From Diphasiastrum complanatum (taxonomy: Eukaryota > Streptophyta > Lycopodiopsida > Lycopodiales > Lycopodiaceae): a stretch of 64,000 nucleotides of DNA. Location of the stretch: positions 37,248,976 to 37,312,975 of the forward strand of contig CM055097.1 of NCBI GenBank assembly GCA_029204225.1, given 5' to 3'. A program made the translations under genes and the position numbers. Shown in pieces: positions 11,673-25,674 of this stretch (position 1 is its first letter; every line of letters begins with the position of its first letter). A model generated the notes under the pieces. It did not search any database. It saw only the letters and a program-made list of their open reading frames with translations, and was not told where the DNA came from.

Positions 11673-12172
11673 GTCCAGCAATGGACAACAATGATACTTG
11701 TTGATGATTGAAACCATCCATTCTACCTCAATAGGCAATCCTCTGATATTGCGGGTGATAACAATGATATAGTAACCATTTTTCTGAGCAAGAACTTGCT
11801 CGATACCACTTAGAAGACATCGATGGAGGGTTGTCTCATTTATGCACACTTTGCTCACACTTTTTGAGTATAGGTTGGGCGCTGTCCAGCGATGGACAGA
11901 TCATTGCCTATTGCATAATTTATGGTTGATAATGTATATGCTTGTGTTCTATCCAGTGATGGATATTTTAGCATGATTGGTCTTACACATACTCACCGTT
12001 ATGCACATACTTACCTTGTTGTCTAGCGATGGCAAACATGAGGGCCATCTACTTTTCATGTACTTACACTCTAAGATCATCCGTGACTGTCTGTCCAACG
12101 ATGGACCATAAACTTATGCTATCTTTTCACATACTTTTTCACATCAATATCCTCCTCCAACCAGCGATGGTA
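11673..12172. repeat. tandem hairpin minisatellite, period about 70 bp
   Basis: Small inverted repeats recur at 11673 (GTCCAGCAATGGAC), 11883 (TGTCCAGCGATGGACA), 11950 (TATCCAGTGATGGATA), 12021 (GTCTAGCGATGGC), 12093 (GTCCAACGATGGAC) and 12160 (ACCAGCGATGGT), with a weak copy at 11817. Spacing is 66-72 bp, with 211 bp (three periods) across the first gap. Each forms a 4-6 bp stem around a four-base loop, one copy with a wobble pair and a mismatch. Loops are GCAA, GCGA, GTGA, GCGA, ACGA and GCGA, so five of six fit GNRA. Between the hairpins a looser consensus rich in CACATACTT recurs. Function unknown; transcription is not shown. Confidence 0.75.
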
Positions 12173-13130
12173 GGATGGACACTTTTAAGTTTATTTTTGA
12201 CAAATGTGCTCTCTTTAATAGTGTGTATAGATCTTTTTGATCTCACAATACAAAGCTAATTATATCTCATTCTGTGGCCTCATTACATTTCTCCGGCCTC
12301 GTCAAAATATTGCTTGGTTCATTCTTGAAGCCACTACTTGTTTTTTGCAAGGTATGTAACCAGCTAGTTCTCTACAATGCAAGTTAACTAGCATAGGCGG
12401 AAGATGTCTTGTAAGTGCTTTCTATGTAACTCTTTGTAGCAATATGCTCACTCCATGATTTCTTGGCTTCTTTATGATCTAAAAGAATAAGAACTCCTTC
12501 ACTTAAGACCTACTATGGCTGCCTCTCAAGAAGCTACGTCTACAACCATTCAAGTATGCTTTCCAAGTTTAAACAAACTCTTCGCAACTTCGGTAAGTAT
12601 GGTAGTTTCGGCCCCGTATAGTCTATGGTATACCATTATTCACAAAGTCACTTTTTCCTTTCTCTTCTGTTTTCTTTTCTCTTCTTTGTTTCCCTTGTTC
12701 GAAAGAAAGAAACGACACAAGACCACTGTGAAATACTCAAATCTAAACTAAAAAATACTGTGAAATAAGATTTGGTCATCAAAAGTAACAGTAAGGACTC
12801 CAATAATATGATCTTAGACAACATGGATATGCGTAAGAATCATAGTTTATACTAAGGGAGTCGAATGGCACGGATCTGCCCTACTACCCAGTATAAACAT
12901 TGGCAGTCTCTTATGGAGTATTAATCACATCTTTATAGTGTCCTGATACCGTGGATGTTATGTCATTCCGATATAACATTCATGGCAACACTTCACCTTA
13001 CCTCTGTTAGTGTTACTTTAGACTCTTGGTGAGATACAACTGGAAAGCATGGATATGCTTAGGAGTATGAATAGCAGTGCGTGACATACCTTATGCTGTA
13101 AGGGTCACTTGGGTCAGTTAACATGGATTT
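12173..13130. other. intergenic, nothing assigned
   Basis: AT-rich. A short open frame from 12515 (MAASQEATSTTIQ...) is followed at about 12592 by a GTAAGT donor-like site, but I recognise no family and see no second exon. Confidence 0.4.
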
Positions 13131-13142
13131 GCTCTGATACCA
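13131..13142 (-). other. possible primer binding site
   Basis: The plus strand GCTCTGATACCA is a perfect initiator-Met PBS complement, followed by TCACACGTGTTCACACC, which would be an LTR end on the minus strand. No matching second LTR was found, so this may be an isolated relic. Confidence 0.5.
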
Positions 13143-13697
13143 TCACACGTGTTCACACCAGGTCTTTTGACTAAATAAAAATCCTAACGCTTTAGAATTT
13201 TCGTACTCCTCTTTGATTAAAACGAACTGATATGAACCAATTGACCGTAAGTTGATCAGTATTCCACTCGCCTTGATACGGTGATATAACGACTTGGCCT
13301 ATCGCTAAAACATTGTGTGTTTGGGAAGACTGGACTATGTTTTAAAATGCTATTCAAAGCTGTTAAGTAGTATAACTTCTTTTGGACATGAATAACAACT
13401 GTCATTCAGCTATGACACCTATCTTCCTCACTGAATTAACTTGAGCGGTTTGTTTTGTGGGATGGTGGCAGGTATCAGCTGGACGTCTTGAAAGTGGTTA
13501 TGCTTTATGGTGCTTTTTAGTACTGTATTTTACTTTTCAGTTGTACTTCACCTTGTTGGATTTTGAATAAAAGCTTTAAAGAGCTTCAGTCTTGCTTTGT
13601 CAAGAGGAACTTAGTGCGGTCTTGTATCTCTCTCTCTTGCATCCTGGTGGTGTGAATCCGACTATTTCTTGGTTGGGAGAGTACTTAAGCTCTTATC

Positions 13698-14388
13698 TGT
13701 GAAAAATTGCCTACATTGGCAAATCTAGCCATGTAGAATATTGTACATTTTGTCAATATTGTTTGTTGGTTACTTCAATGGCCAAAGTGCCACTTGTACA
13801 TACACACCTAAAGTAGGTGACCACGAGTCAAGAGGAGTGGTTGTGTCTATTTGGTAGTGATTCCTACTTTGTAGGATCTAGACCATGATTTATGATGAGA
13901 TTTGTACCTACCATGCACCTACCAAGTATGACTCTTGGATCTAGGCTAGGGTTTTCACATTAGGGCAAGAAAGTGGAGTCTACTTCCTTATTACATGCTG
14001 GATTTTCACCTAACTTTGCAAAGGAAGTGTGTTTTACTATGTATTCCCATTCTCCATAGTGAGAAGATAGAAACTTTTTGGAGCCTCAAGGAGAAACTCG
14101 AGTTTCCTCTCAATGTATGGTGATTACTCTATTTTTCCAATGAAAACCAGCTTTGGCACTTTGTAAACACTGTCTACAGGCCGTACTACAACCTTATTTC
14201 CACACGTGTGGAGTTGGATTATACTAATTGATCAATGCTTTGATTGTCTCTACTTGTTTCCTATCAAGCTGCTAAACTAGATCTTGTTTTCTGATGACTA
14301 GTTTCTGATAGATTGTTTAACAAGCATACAATCACCTTGTGGATCATTCAAAGATCCATTTATGGTCCTTAGTACTATACTTTTCACA
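13698..14388 (+). repeat. 5' LTR of a plus-strand retrotransposon
   Basis: The sequence begins TGTGAAAAATTGCC and ends CTTTTCACA immediately before a perfect PBS at 14389, giving TG...CA ends and about 691 bp. It carries a CCACACGTGTGG palindrome near 14205. The start resembles that of the Copia LTR at 16418-17173 (TGTGAAAATGC on the minus strand). No 3' copy of this LTR was seen in the window. Confidence 0.65.
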
Positions 14389-14400
14389 TGGTATCAGAGC
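14389..14400 (+). other. primer binding site, initiator-Met tRNA
   Basis: TGGTATCAGAGC follows directly after the LTR end at 14388. Confidence 0.85.
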
Positions 14401-14778
14401 CAAGTACAAGGCCATTGATCTGTGTCTGAATCTAATCCAGTTTTAGCAGGTTTTGGTGCAAAAAGGTAGTATTGGAAGGGCGAGCTGGTATCCAGGTTTT
14501 GGTGAGGGGATCTGATCCCAAACTTTTTCAGGATCAAAATCCGTACTGTTCACACGTGTGGGCATCTCTGAACCGGCATTTAATGACCCATATTCATTGG
14601 ATCATAGAAAATTCATATGGTGTCAGTTTGATGTAATTTTTGGTGCAAATCCTAGGATAAGCTATCAAGATCACTTGCCATTGATTAGTTTTGAGTTTGT
14701 TTCATGAAAACTAATTAATCTAGGCTGATTTCAGACCTTCTTAAAGTGGAAACCAGGTCTTGAAAGTACATTAAAGTG

Positions 14779-16413
<1,635 letters not shown>

Positions 16414-16417
16414 CAAG

Positions 16418-17173
16418 TGTGGAAACCTGCAAAATAGGACCAAGAATGGATCCTAATCTGATCCACAAGAGGAATTGATGTTAGATATACTTGATCTATC
16501 AATCTACACAAGATTTAGATCAATCTAGATCAATTCTAGGCAAGAAAATCTAACAAGAACAATCATTAATGAAGGTAAATGTACTTGCTGGTTTCACACG
16601 TGTGAAAACCTGTCAGAGTACGGACTCCAACCTAAAAACAAAGTACACTATGATAGAAACTCAAAACATTCAAAACAAATGAAGACAAATGGAGAGATTT
16701 GACACAAAATTGCTTCCAAAATCAAGATTGATGTTTCATGTTGATTGTGGCCAAAGATGCCTTTATATATACACTTCTTGGAGCTCGAGGTACTGATCAT
16801 GCATACGTGTGAGGATGCTTTGTCATATGGTGAATACTATATGGAGATCTACATGGAAATCTTCTAGAAGTCAAAACTCGCCTACTTCAACTCATTCCAC
16901 ACGTGTGAGTTGTCCTCTACACATGGGATGTGACACCTAACCAAAGGATGTGGCTCATGCAATCAGTAGATTGAGGCCATGTGTTATATATCTAGAAAAC
17001 TAGTTTTTGGCCTTTTTAGCCACTAGAACTTGAATTAAATCATATGTACAACATATATGATTATGGTACATGACAAGTACACTAATTTCACACATGGAAA
17101 CAGGCTCTATACATGTGTAATCATCCTATATACATGATTTTAGCCTTGACCAAGCATGATTTTTGCATTTTCA
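16418..17173 (-). repeat. 3' LTR of the Copia element
   Basis: 756 bp. On the minus strand it begins TGAAAATGCAAAAATCATGC and ends GGTTTCCACA. It contains several CACACGTGTG-type palindromes (about 16597 and 16898). Compared with the other LTR it lacks 63 bp at about 16834 and 10 bp at about 16804. Confidence 0.9.
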
Positions 17174-17184
17174 CACTCCTCTTC
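17174..17184 (-). other. polypurine tract
   Basis: The minus strand GAAGAGGAGTG directly precedes the 3' LTR start. The equivalent tract TTGAGGAGTG occurs at about 53779 in the plus-strand relative. Confidence 0.7.
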
Positions 17185-17593
17185 AAAAATTTAGCTTGGT
17201 AAATCTAGCATAGATCTATCTATAACTCCAAGAGCCAATCTTCATTACAGGAGTTTTGAGCCCTTTAAGAATTCGTGCAAGATGTAGTTTATATTATTAA
17301 AATATTATAGCACTAATACTTTTGACTTGCCATAACTTTTTAATAGTAGCTTAGAAGTAAGTCATCTAACATATCATTGGAAAGCTCTTGTCGAGCGCTC
17401 TTCAACCGAACTCCGCTAAATTCGGACTTACCACTAAAAAGTTATGCCATTTTTAGTGTGGAATCAAAATGTGGACTCAAAAAGTTACGTTACGTAGATT
17501 TCAAATTTGAGTGTTTTGATTGGTCCATGTGTAAGGAAAAATGGAGGAAAAATATAAAAAGAATCTTTACAAAGGGTCTTTTTTGGATTTAGA

Positions 17594-20500
17594 ACTCCTC
17601 TAATGAATTTTACAAATGGATCTTTAGGCAATGCCTTTGTGAGTATATCAGCAATGCAATCTGATGATGAAACATGAATAAGTTTGATCTCCTTTGCTTG
17701 CACTTTCTCCCTCACGAAATGATGTGAAATCTCAATGTGCTTTGTTCAAGCATGGAAGATTGGATTGTTTGCAAGTTGTTGAGCTGCTTGATTGTCACAA
17801 TATATGCATGGAATGTCTTCATCCTTGATCACATGAAGCTCCTCCAAAAGCCTTTTAAGCCAAATAATCTCTTTGTTGTTGTTGTCATAGTTTTATACTC
17901 TGATCCTGTTGATGAAAGAGATGGTATCTTGCTTTTTGGAAAGCCAAGATGTAGCTCCTCCACATAAGAACAGCAAATGCACTTATGGATCTTCTATCCG
18001 TCTTGTCACCTGCAAAACTTGAGTCCGAATATGCTCTTAAACAAATATTAGTCCTTTCATAAACTATGCCAAAGTCTTTTGTAACCGAGATGTACCTTAC
18101 CACCCTTTTTGCTCCTTTCCAATGACATATTAATGGACTTTGCATGTATTGACTCAATTTGCGAACACAAAAGATAAGATCTGGTCTAGTGATGGTTAAG
18201 TATATCAAGGAACCAATAAGCATTCCATAGGTAGTGATGTCCTCAAAGGATGCTTCATCACTTTCCTTAGAAACTTTTACACTTAGTTCCATGGGAGTTT
18301 CAACTCCTTTACAATCAATCATGCCAAATTTTGCTAAGATTGATCTAGCATACTTAGATTGACATATGAAAGTAAAATCATTAATTCTAGTGACTTCCAT
18401 TCCAAGTATAACTTTAAGAAGTCCTAGATCTACCATCCTAAATTCACTAGACAAGGAAACTTTTACATCTTTGATGCCATCTAGATCATTTCATGTGAGT
18501 ATAATGTCATCAACATATAAAACTAAGATAACGATCTTCCCATCATTACATTTGTAGTACAATGATGGTTCATAAGGACTTACAACAAATCCAATGGAAA
18601 TAAGATAGGAATGCCACCTGGAGTACCATGCTCTTGGTGCTTGCTTGAGTCCATAAAGACTCTTCTTGAAGAAACACACCTTGTCTTCTTCTCCATCTTT
18701 GATGAAGCCCTCGGGTTGGCACATGTAGATTTCCTCTTCCAAGAATCCATTCAAGAAAGCATTTGTCACCGTTCAAGTTGGAAGGTGTTCCATTTGAAAG
18801 AAGTAGCAAGACATATGATTAATCTAATGGTCACAAGCTTTGCAACAGGTGCAAAGGTTTCATCATAATCTATGCCTTTGACTTGCAAAAAACTCTACTT
18901 GCATAGCTTTCCTCCAATATTGAGACTTATTTGCTTCCTCAAAACTAGTTGGTTTTTCAAGCATAGTAGTCAAGAAAGTATAAGAGTTGAGTAGTTGAGA
19001 ATCTTCCTTTTGCTCCCCTTTGTCACTATAGGTGAGCCTTGATGGCTCAATCCTTGTCCTTGTTGATCTTCTTGGCACTCTTGGACTTTGAGTAAGTTCC
19101 ACTTGGTCTTCATCTTCATGAAGCTCCTCCTCGGCCATAGCATGATCCTTGACAAGTTGAGTATTGTTGGAAGTCACCTTTCCTTTGGCTTGAAGAGATT
19201 CATCAAAAAGTATATCTCTACCTACAACAACTTTCTTGGTAATAGGATCAAATATCCTATAAGCTTTCTTACTATAACCAACAAATATGCCTTTGAAAGA
19301 AGTGGCATCTTCATTTTTCCTTGTTTCTAAAGGCATATGTACATGACAAGTACATCCAAAAACTTTCCAATCACTAAGATTTGGCTTTTTGTCATACAAT
19401 ACTTCATAAGGTGTAAGTCCTTTAATGGCACTATTAGTCATTCTATTACATAGAAAACTTGCACATAAAATAGCTTCTCCCCAAAATGAAATAGGAAGGG
19501 ATGCATCTAATCTCAAAGCTTTAGCACACTCACATAGTGTCCTATTCTTTCTCTCAGCTACTCCATTTTGTTGTGGAGGATATGTGCAAGTAAACTCTCT
19601 CCTAATGCCATTAGTTTCACAAAACTCTTTCATCCTATTGGAGATGTACTCCCCTCCATTATCACTTCTTAATACTTTCAAGCTACTATTAAGTTGCTTT
19701 TCCACAAGAGTTTTGAGCTTTACAAAGGACTCAAAAACTTCACTTTTCTTAGACAAGAGATAAACCCAAGAGTATCTTGATCTATCATCAATAAAAGTGA
19801 CATACATAAGAGCTCCACCATTTGATTCATGTGAAAATGAATGAACATCCAAGTGTATAAGGTCAAGAGGAGAGTTAGATCTTGTCAAAGATCTCTTGAA
19901 AGGTAGCTTATGAGATTTGGAAAGTCCACAAGCTTTACAAAGCTTGCCACACTTGGATATGGTTTTGGGAAGGTCCACTTGCTAGCTCCTTTGTCACCAT
20001 GGTCTCCATAGCTTTGTAGTTAGGATGGCCTAACCTTTTGTGCCATAATTTCACTTGAGTGAGCTCCTCCCTTGCCATGTTCACACTTCCAACCATCACA
20101 TTAGCATCCAATTTGAATAACCTCCCTTGCTTGAAACCACTAGCAACACATTTTTCATCTTTCAAAATAGAACATGCTCCATGCTTGAAATGTACATCTA
20201 ATCCACTATCCATAAGTTGTTCTACACTCAACAAGTTCTTTCTAATTAAATGTACATAAAGAACATTGTCTAGATCTACTTTTTTAGATGATCCTAGACA
20301 TAAAGTAATGGATCCAACATTCTTGATCACTTGTAGTGAAGATAAATCTCTTAGAACTATTGTAAGAAAGTAGATTAGAAAAGTAGTCTTTTTGGTGAGT
20401 CATGTGAGAGCTTGCCCCACTATCAATCCACCAAGTGTCTTGATTAGATGTTTGTGGTGAGGATACCATCAAAGATAGATTGCATTCTTCCTCCTCCTCC

Positions 20501-21339
20501 TCAAGCACAAGATTGCCTTGATTGTCCTTCTCTTGGGCATTCTGCTTCTTGTAGCACTCAGATGCAAAATGTCCTTTTTTTCCACAAAAGAAACACTTCA
20601 GCTTCTTCTTGTCCTTCTTGCTCTTGCCTTTGGAACTTGATCTTTGCTCTCCATCTCCATGTCTCGAGTCTTCTTAAATGGAAATTTTTTTTTCTTGCCT
20701 TTCAAGGAAAAGTTAGCTTTTTCATCACCATCATTCAAAGATAAGGAACTCATCACTTTTGATATGAAGCATTCTACTTTCCTCACTTACAAGCACACTT
20801 TGAAGTTTCTCAATACTAGGGAGTTAATCTTGAATAACAAAGGTTTGAACAAAATTGGAATAATCATCTCCTAATCCATTCAAAATGATTTGAACTAACT
20901 CATCATCTTTGATTTTATCATCTATAAAAGACAACTCCTTATTCAAAGATTTGATCCTACAGACATAATTTTGGGCACTGTCACTACTTCCTTTCATGCT
21001 TTGAAGGATTTGATTCCTAATCATGAGTATCCTTGAAGTATTCTTGGATCCATAAATTGCTTTTAATGAATCCCATGCCTCTTTGGATGTGGTACAAGAT
21101 GAGATTTCCTTCAAAAGTTCATTACTTACATTCATTTTTATGCAATGTATTGCAACTCTACATCTCTTTTTGTACTTTACCAATTCAACTCCTCCTTGAG
21201 GTTCTACTTCCACCTCAAGTACTATGTCATAAAGATCATGGAGTACAAGCAAAGACTCCATTCGAACTATCCAATTAGCATTATTAGTGGATGTAAGCCT
21301 TTCACTAGCTTCAAGCAAAAAACCACCCATTGATGCCAT
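17594..21339 (-). pseudogene. Copia gag-pol, degraded
   Basis: The gag start (MASMGGFLLEASERL) is at 21339, with a UBN2-like core (TSKEAWDSLKAIYG) and a stop near 20824. A CCHC knuckle (CFFCGKKGHFASEC) follows at about 20600, then the protease site WWIDSGASSHM at about 20420. Integrase shows HKRLGHPN, CKAC, a DDE-type core with DNGGEY, and QQNGVAERKNRT (about 19980-19400). The integrase-to-RT linker runs to WRKAMQ at about 18890; the next codons jump to the equivalent of DYDETFAPVAKL, so a stretch of RT N-terminus is missing and the frame shifts. RT has AFLNGFLEEEIYM and YVDDIIL (about 18500). RNase H has AYSDSSFAGD and ends DILTKALPKDPF near 17620. The family would encode a single polyprotein; this copy cannot. 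Confidence 0.92.
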
Positions 21340-21920
21340 TTTTCAATGTGAAAAAACACTAGAAACTCTTATGGTTTCTCTAAGAGATTTGAACCTAAAG
21401 TCTTCTAGCAATTTGAAAGCTTATAGACACAATCCTATCACTCATGAACCAATCTAGAATGATGGAAATTTAGATTCTAGTCTCAATCTTGCATAATCAC
21501 TCTTTAATCTATGATTTTTGGCAATATCTCTCTTTACTTCAACGTGCACTCAAAAAATCAGAGAACCTCATTTGATGCACCTAATTCAAGCTTAAAATTT
21601 AATTTTTTGGCTGATCTTATCCAAGAACTTATCAAAGGAATAGATTCTCTATTTAAAAAGCTTGATTTTGCACTAAAAATCTCTCAAATTGGGTGTGTGA
21701 GTCAAATTGTACAAATTTGTGAATTTTCTCAACCAAAACCGGAATTGTATGGCGTCACACGTGTGAAAAGTGTTCCTACAGCCCACAACAAGTTCTGGTC
21801 CAAAAATTTTGAGAATACCTATCAAATCCAACTCGCTACACAAAAATTAGCTAGTGTCCAAAAACTTGCTGATTTGGGCTTAGTTTTGGATCAACCCCGT
21901 CAATATCAATAAATCCTCTT

Positions 21921-21939
21921 GTACTTGGCTCTAATACCA
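21921..21939 (-). other. primer binding site, initiator-Met tRNA (one change)
   Basis: The minus strand reads TGGTATTAGAGCCAAGTAC next to the 5' LTR, one base away from the canonical TGGTATCAGAGC. It extends to the same AGCCAAGTAC seen after the PBS at 14389. Confidence 0.8.
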
Positions 21940-22769
21940 CGTGGAAACCTGCAAAATAGGACCAAGAATGGATCCTAATCTGATCCACAAGAGGGATTGA
22001 TGTTAGATATACTTGATCTATCAATCTACACAAGATTTAGATCAATCTAGATCAATTCTAGGCATGAAAATCTAACAAGAACAATCATTAATGAAGGTAA
22101 ATGTACTTGCTAGTTTCACACGTGTGAAAACCTGTCAGAGTACGGACTCCAACCTGAAAACAAAGTACACTATGATAGAAACTCAAAACATTCAAAACAA
22201 ATGAAGAGAAATGGAGAGATTGACACAAAATTGCTTCCAAAATCAAGATTGATGTTTCATGTTGATTGTGGCCAAATATGCCTCTCTATATATAAACTTC
22301 TTGGAGCTCGAGGTACTGATCATGCATCAGATCTCACACGTGTGAGGATGCTTTGTCATATGGTGAATTATCATGCAAATTTGACACTTGGATCAAACTT
22401 TCTATTTTGAGTATTTTTGGTCCAATTTCCTACTATATGGAGATCTACATGAAAATCTTCTAGAAGTCAAAACTCGCCTACTTCAGCTCATTCCACATGT
22501 GTGAGCTGTCCTCTACACATGGGATGTGACACCTAACCAAAGGATGTGGTTCATGCAATCAACAGATTGAGGCCATGTGTCATATATCTAGAAAACTAGT
22601 TTTTGGCCTTTTTAGCCACTAGAACTTGAATTAAATCATATGTACAACATATATGATTATGGTACATGACAAGTATACTAATTTCACATGTGGGAACATG
22701 CTCCACAGATGTGTAATCATCCTATATACATGATTTTGGCCTTGACCAAGTATGATTTTTGCATTTTCA
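21940..22769 (-). repeat. 5' LTR of the Copia element
   Basis: 830 bp, the partner of 16418-17173. It carries a 63-bp segment (about 22368-22430) and 10 bp (about 22328-22337) absent from the 3' LTR. The 10-bp piece completes a TCTCACACGTGTGAGGA palindrome. Confidence 0.9.
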
Positions 22770-22794
22770 CAAGATGATGGTGGCCAGTATTATA

Positions 22795-23285
22795 AAGTCC
22801 TCAATCCAAGGATCCTATTCTAAGCATGCCAATCACAAGCAACACAAGGGAACCTAATGGTGGACAAACCAACTCAACCAAACCTAGATCGAATGGATCT
22901 AGCCCCCAAAGCTATGGATCAATCACAAAGAGGAGTATGGTGTCAGACCAGCAGCATCCTGCCATCGGTCATGCTATCAAGCATATATTAGTGAGAGCCC
23001 AATAGGTATACTTATACCCTCCAAGGCCCATGTACCACTAGTAGTGCACTGTGACATCTCACTGGACACCTCTGTAGCCTATCTGGGGCACGTCATCCAG
23101 TTCTCCAATGACTCACTGATAGACCCATACCAATCCACCATCAATTGCATAGGGCTACAACCATTAATTATGACCATATACACACAAGGGCCCCAAATCC
23201 CTTATAGTCACAATTAACTTACGGGTTGTCGGTCTACTGGTCCCTAGCGTGGACACGCTACCCGAGACCAGTCATGGGCATGCCA
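22795..23285 (-). repeat. 3' LTR of a gypsy chromovirus
   Basis: On the minus strand this begins TGGCATGCCCATGAC at 23285 after a purine-rich AGTGAGAAAGAA. It ends near GGACTTTATA with sequence (GGGGGCTAGATCCA..., GATCTAGGTTTGGTTG) resembling the LTR ends at 11391 and 44929. It directly follows the chromodomain end of the integrase remnant. No second copy was identified. Confidence 0.6.
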
Positions 23286-23355
23286 TTCTTTCTCACTTAT
23301 TCAAGTTTTGTCCTCAGAACTTAAAGTTGGAAAAGTTCCTCCTTAAGCTTCCTTC

Positions 23356-23960
23356 CTATTCCCAGGAATCGTCATTGTCCGTACATCCCTTCCATCGATC
23401 TAGATGCTCAATAACTATATGATTTCTCAATTGTTTAGTTCTTGTATCCAAGATCTTTTCGAGTTCAAGACGAGATATTCTCGATGATTCATCCAACAGG
23501 TCCAATTGATCTCCAGATCCAAGATGCTCTCCTTCACGTAGACTCTTCTTGAGTCGGCTTACATGAAATACGGGATGCACTTGAGATCCTTCCGGGAGTT
23601 CCAATTGGTAAGCTAAGGATCTGATTTTTTTCAAGATCTTATACAGTCCTCTATATCTAGGGGACAACTTATAATACTTGTCGGTATGCATTATACTCGA
23701 ATCCATCGGGATTCTCTAGTATATCCAATCTCTCACTTGGAGGTCTCTCGGTGATCTTTTCAAATTTGCATAATGTATGTCCCTGTCCTGGGCACTCTGG
23801 ACATTTTCACGTGCAATCCGTAGCATTTCCTGCATATCAAGTAGGAAATCCGCTACTTTTTTAAACTTGATCGACCGAGTCTCAACCGCAATGGGTGACC
23901 TAGGCTCAAATCCATAAGCATAAACGGGCTAAAACCGGTAGCCAAATGCTTACTATAACT
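23356..23960 (-). pseudogene. gypsy chromovirus integrase C-terminus with chromodomain
   Basis: The minus strand gives YGFEPRSPIAVE and a DMQEMLRIARENVQ helix (about 23810-23910), then KLSPRYRGLYKILKK, GSQVHPVFHVSRLKKSL and a chromodomain ending in EHLDRWKG...DDSWE (about 23360-23680). This is the usual C-terminal arrangement of Ty3/gypsy chromoviruses, where the chromodomain is thought to direct integration to certain chromatin. Upstream gag, RT and the integrase core are not recognisable to the right. At least one stop separates the two blocks. Confidence 0.85.
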
Positions 23961-25662
23961 CAATCTCCATCAAGGATCATTTCCTCTCCAAGTAAATTGC
24001 TATGAAAATATGAATACAAATCTTAACTAATCTTCTGATCATGCGAGTAATCCTTTTTTTAAACGATCAAGTATAACTAGAATCTGAACTATGATTCGTT
24101 GATCATAATTCATCGGATTCTTGTCCTATACTCAATAAAAGAAGACAACTACCAATGATTAGAACAACTTTAAGTTCAGAGTCATCTCTAGTTTAGCAAA
24201 TACAGCCACCAAAAGTGACAGGTGAACTTTGAATCGCGAATGTTCATAATGTCACTTTGGTAATCCGTAAAGCCTAACCAAAGTCTCTAATTACTTGGTC
24301 TTTACCCAAATAAACATAGTCGATTTGATAAGATGGCCAGTCATTATCAAAATTCCACTATCTTGTTTATTTATCCGGGGTAATCTACCATGAACACAAT
24401 CTCCTCCTATGGATTAGGCATATTTTAGAATCTGAGTTATGATTCACCAATCTCAACTCTCCAGATTTCTGAGACCATACCATATTATAAGGGTGCAATA
24501 CAAGTCTTAAAAAACACATGAGTTGTTCCAAAAAGTCCTTTCCATTTGAAAAATTTTAGACTTTTCCAACTCACATACGGTGCCTATATAAGGATTGTAA
24601 TCCCTAAGACGCCCTTACTTTAGACATGGCACAAATTATCATTCCAGAGTAAGGGTTCCAATCTAGATTACATCTAGATCTTTCTCTTAAGTTCTAATTA
24701 AGAATAACTCAAGATTCATCAGAACTTCATTACGTGAAATTCTAACTTTTGGCAAACAACAACTATCCAACTCTCTTGAGTCTTCCGGAATAACATTCCA
24801 TCAATTTCAAATGGGAAAAGATAAGTCCTAAAAGTTCTCGTGATTCTATGCACACCCATATATAAATGAATCCAAAATGACTTATAAATGATGTGACTTA
24901 TAAGCAATGCAACTCAACAATAATATCCATAAGTAAGATTACTATTGTTGATTTTCCACAACTAACTCAGAAGTAATGCTTCTGACTTGATTAGCTGTAT
25001 CAGATTTAGAAAATATTTAAATGTCTAGGTGTGGTACCAAAACACCACATTTAATCTTATTCTAAATCAATTCTAGGTCAATAAGAAATTCTCAATGAGA
25101 AACTACTATAACCCAGTGAGAAATTGTCTTAAACACAATTCTCATCAATATGCCTATGTACCAACAACTAGTTTATGCATGCAGATAAACTTAGTTCATG
25201 GAATACTTTGTAGATCCACATGATTAAAAGTTTGTACAAAAGGTTTTAATGATCCCACAAAGATTCTGTACATAAATCTAATGACTTTTGCCACTTCCTA
25301 AAATTGAAACACACTCAAATGAGATCTAGCAACCTCAGTATCTAGAGATCCAATCAAAATTATGGTTTTGACAAAATCACAAAAAATTAACTATTTTAAA
25401 TCTACATGCAAATGCTGAAAATGTGATATGCAATCTATTAGCTACCACTTAGATTGATTCAATGATCCAAAACTCGTCCAAATCCAATCTTGAATTCAAA
25501 AATCGTAATGATCAAGTTTATAGACCTATATAGGATTTTGATCTACAAAAGATCCAATCTACAAAAGCAAAAAACTCGATTTTGGTGTAGAATCCTCTCT
25601 AGCATGCTCTATCACCAAATCATTGATAGATATGATTTCCTCCTTCATAACCTAAAACACAA
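23961..25662. other. decayed element interior, nothing assigned
   Basis: AT-rich with stops in all frames. It lies between the chromovirus remnant and the PBS at 25663, so it must contain a junction between two elements, which I could not place. Confidence 0.45.
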
Positions 25663-25674
25663 GCTCTGATACCA
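25663..25674 (-). other. primer binding site, initiator-Met tRNA
   Basis: The plus strand GCTCTGATACCA abuts the LTR starting at 25675, giving a minus-strand element whose interior would lie to the left. Confidence 0.8.

Larger units (their letters stand above)
16418..22769 (-). mobile_element. structurally complete Ty1/Copia retrotransposon
   Basis: Two LTRs (16418-17173 and 21940-22769) flank a minus-strand gag-pol with an initiator-Met PBS and a polypurine tract in the right places. CAAG at 16414-16417 and 22770-22773 directly flank the ends; this is a candidate target duplication, one base short of the usual five. Gene order gag, protease, integrase, RT, RNase H is Copia. All coding blocks carry stops, frameshifts or deletions, so it is not autonomous. 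A derivative of the same family, in plus orientation, underlies 47816-53975. Confidence 0.9.

Noticed and set aside
11673-12172. Hammerhead ribozyme or CRISPR-like array
   Set aside because: No CUGAUGA/GAAA core near the hairpins, and the 70-bp units diverge throughout instead of alternating constant repeats with unique spacers.
12515-12751. Possible first exon MAASQEATSTTIQ... with a GTAAGT donor at 12592
   Set aside because: No second exon, no family resemblance and no promoter context; a chance frame is as likely.
18366-21333. Several plus-strand frames of 60-112 codons in the Copia element
   Set aside because: They are antisense to recognised integrase, RT and gag motifs on the minus strand.
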